Of a stretch of DNA of 6,772 nucleotides, positions 5,959 to 6,772 are shown piece by piece. The DNA is taken from assembly GCA_937891445.1 (NCBI GenBank), contig CALAFV010000010.1:1-6772 (forward strand), given 5' to 3'. The stretch comes from an uncultured Phycisphaerales bacterium (lineage in GTDB: Bacteria; Planctomycetota; Phycisphaerae; Phycisphaerales; UBA1924). Position 1 is the stretch's first letter; each line of letters opens with the position of its first letter. Below the pieces are notes generated by a model, which saw nothing but the letters and a program-made list of their open reading frames with translations, did no database searches and had not been told where the DNA came from. The translations under genes were made by a program, and so were the position numbers.

Positions 5959-6504
5959 TCACCCCTGCTGTTCGACGCTCCAGGTCATCCGCTCGTCGCC
6001 GTGCGTGCAGTCGATGTGCACGGCGAAGAACCCCGGGCGACCGTTCCGCGACCTCGCCTCGGCGTCCCACACCAGCGGCCAGATGATCTTGCGGTCGGTC
6101 GCCGGCAGCGGCAGGTGTTCGAGTTGCTCACGCTCGAACCACTCCAGCCGCCCTTCGGGCGTGTCGCGCTCGTCCACGTGCACCGGCCCGAGCACGCGGT
6201 AGTAGAACAGCAGCCAGTGCCCACGCCCCTCGTACGCCTGCTCCGAGATCAGACCGCCCAGGTGCAGGCGGTCGATCGGCACCTGGATCCCGGCCTCCTC
6301 CCAGATCTCGCGCTGGGCGCACTGCGCCGGCGACTCGCCGGTGAGCATGTCGAGTTTGCCGCCGATGGGCGAGCAGAGCCCGAGGTTGGGCGCCTTGACG
6401 CGGCGCAGCAAGAGGATGCGCCCGCGCTCGTCGCGCAGGTCGCAGAGGCACGCGATCTTGTACGGCAGCGACGCGGAAGCAGGCGGTGGCGATGGTGGGG
6501 TCAT
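5959..6504 (-). CDS. Nudix hydrolase domain protein
   Basis: Nudix enzymes hydrolyse nucleoside diphosphates linked to another group, using metal ions held by the Nudix box. This protein has 181 residues from the ATG at 6504, about the size of a single Nudix domain with a short Pro/Ser-rich N-terminus. The box spans about 48-73: GGKLD at 48-52, GE at 56-57, then seven residues and REIWEEAGI at 65-73, which contains the metal-binding Glu pattern REUxEExGU. Two extra residues lie between GGKLD and TGE compared with the usual GGxxExGE. The strands ACLCDLRDERGRILLLRRVKAP and HWLLFYYRVLG flank it as usual. The substrate cannot be predicted. A GTG at 6585 would add 27 residues with no SD and an atypical sequence; the ATG has GGGAG 4 nt upstream. 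It is a single gene, convergent with crcB. Confidence 0.92.
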   Translation of the reverse strand: MTPPSPPPASASLPYKIACLCDLRDERGRILLLRRVKAPNLGLCSPIGGKLDMLTGESPAQCAQREIWEEAGIQVPIDRLHLGGLISEQAYEGRGHWLLFYYRVLGPVHVDERDTPEGRLEWFEREQLEHLPLPATDRKIIWPLVWDAEARSRNGRPGFFAVHIDCTHGDERMTWSVEQQG

Positions 6505-6648
6505 GGGGCTCCCGTGATGGCTTTCCACCGCTGATCCACAACGCGCGGCGGCGTGAGCGTAGTGCCGCTGGCGGCGGCTCACCACCGCGCCGAGGGCCCG
6601 CCGGTCCGCTCACGCGGCGACCGACGCCCGGCCGATACGCTTTGCACC
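6505..6648. other. Divergent intergenic region upstream of the Nudix gene
   Basis: This 144 bp region lies between the Nudix start and a possible plus-strand start at 6649. Apart from the repeat cluster listed separately, I see only a weak TACGCT (6636-6641) on the plus strand placed 7 bases before the ATG at 6649. That spacing would suit a leaderless transcript, but the match is poor. Confidence 0.45.
6551..6615. repeat. Inverted repeats with three copies of GTGAGC or its complement
   Basis: GCGTGAGCG (6551-6559) and CGCTCACGC (6607-6615) form a perfect 9-bp inverted repeat with a 47-base gap. A third copy of the core, GCTCAC (6577-6582), can instead pair with the first copy (6553-6558), enclosing a small inner hairpin (GCCG 6564-6567, CGGC 6572-6575). 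The copies could be binding sites for a dimeric regulator or parts of two competing RNA folds. Chance pairing in GC-rich DNA is also possible. Confidence 0.4.
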
Positions 6649-6772
6649 ATGACCCCCCCGGCCCCACCCGGCCCAGCCCGTGCGCACCCCGGACAGGCCG
6701 CCCCGCTGCTGGGCGCGGCCAGCCCGCTGCCGGCGGTCCCGCCGGCTCCGGCGCCGATGGCCGCGCCGGCTC
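6649..6772 (+). CDS. Possible start of a Pro/Ala-rich protein (truncated by the window)
   Basis: An ATG at 6649 opens a frame with no stop through the window end, giving 41 residues beginning MTPPAPPGPARAHPGQAAPL and continuing in Pro and Ala with almost no other composition. No SD precedes it; a weak TACGCT 7 bases upstream would fit leaderless initiation. In DNA this GC-rich, open frames of this length arise by chance, so the case rests on its divergent placement and the lack of any other gene on either strand here. A disordered N-terminal region is the only structural statement possible, and no function can be assigned. Confidence 0.3.
   Translation, partial: MTPPAPPGPARAHPGQAAPLLGAASPLPAVPPAPAPMAAPA

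Noticed and set aside
6505..6585. GTG start at 6585 for the Nudix gene
   Set aside because: The 27 extra residues are His/Arg/Ala-rich and unlike a Nudix N-terminus. The start has no SD and lies inside the repeat cluster.

Overview
The window is very G+C rich (clearly above 65% by eye) and gene-dense. It carries six complete protein genes and the possible start of a seventh. No rRNA, tRNA, CRISPR array or insertion sequence was found. The gene set fits a Gram-negative-type, diderm bacterium: a TonB energy transducer, a FloA flotillin following two NfeD proteins, Fluc, and a Nudix variant. I suspect a planctomycete, perhaps Phycisphaerae-like, because of the very high G+C, mixed ATG/GTG starts, weak Shine-Dalgarno (SD) sites at several genes and an oversized NfeD. 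This is an inference from style, not a database result.

Layout. Positions 109-1791 (+) hold a TonB-like energy transducer followed 9 bp later by a small secreted protein of unknown function. Their end meets the end of a minus-strand operon with only 7 bp between stop codons. That operon (5353 to 1799, read right to left) encodes a membrane-bound ClpP-class serine protease of the NfeD family, a short protease-less NfeD protein overlapping it by 4 bases, and the flotillin-like protein FloA. This is the classical membrane-microdomain module. FloA forms membrane assemblies, and the two NfeD proteins bring OB-fold domains, one of them attached to a protease. Both nfeD and floA have a TATACT hexamer upstream, so floA may also be transcribed separately, and the floA SD lies inside a small perfect hairpin touching its start codon.

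Positions 5542-5925 (+) encode a Fluc/CrcB fluoride channel, divergent from nfeD across a 188 bp region. It converges with a minus-strand Nudix hydrolase (6504-5959), and a 9-bp all-but-one-GC hairpin built from two GCGGCCGC octamers sits exactly between the two stop codons. To the right of the Nudix gene lies a repeat-containing divergent intergenic region (three copies of GTGAGC or its complement), then an open Pro/Ala-rich reading frame that runs off the window.

Most of this is recognisable housekeeping or envelope biology. The less ordinary points are the roughly 90-residue Gly-rich insertion in the NfeD protease, the SD-trapping hairpin and paired promoter hexamers of the nfeD-floA operon, the orphan secreted partner of TonB, the Nudix box with two extra residues, and the repeat cluster at 6551-6615. 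I see no convincing undescribed system.
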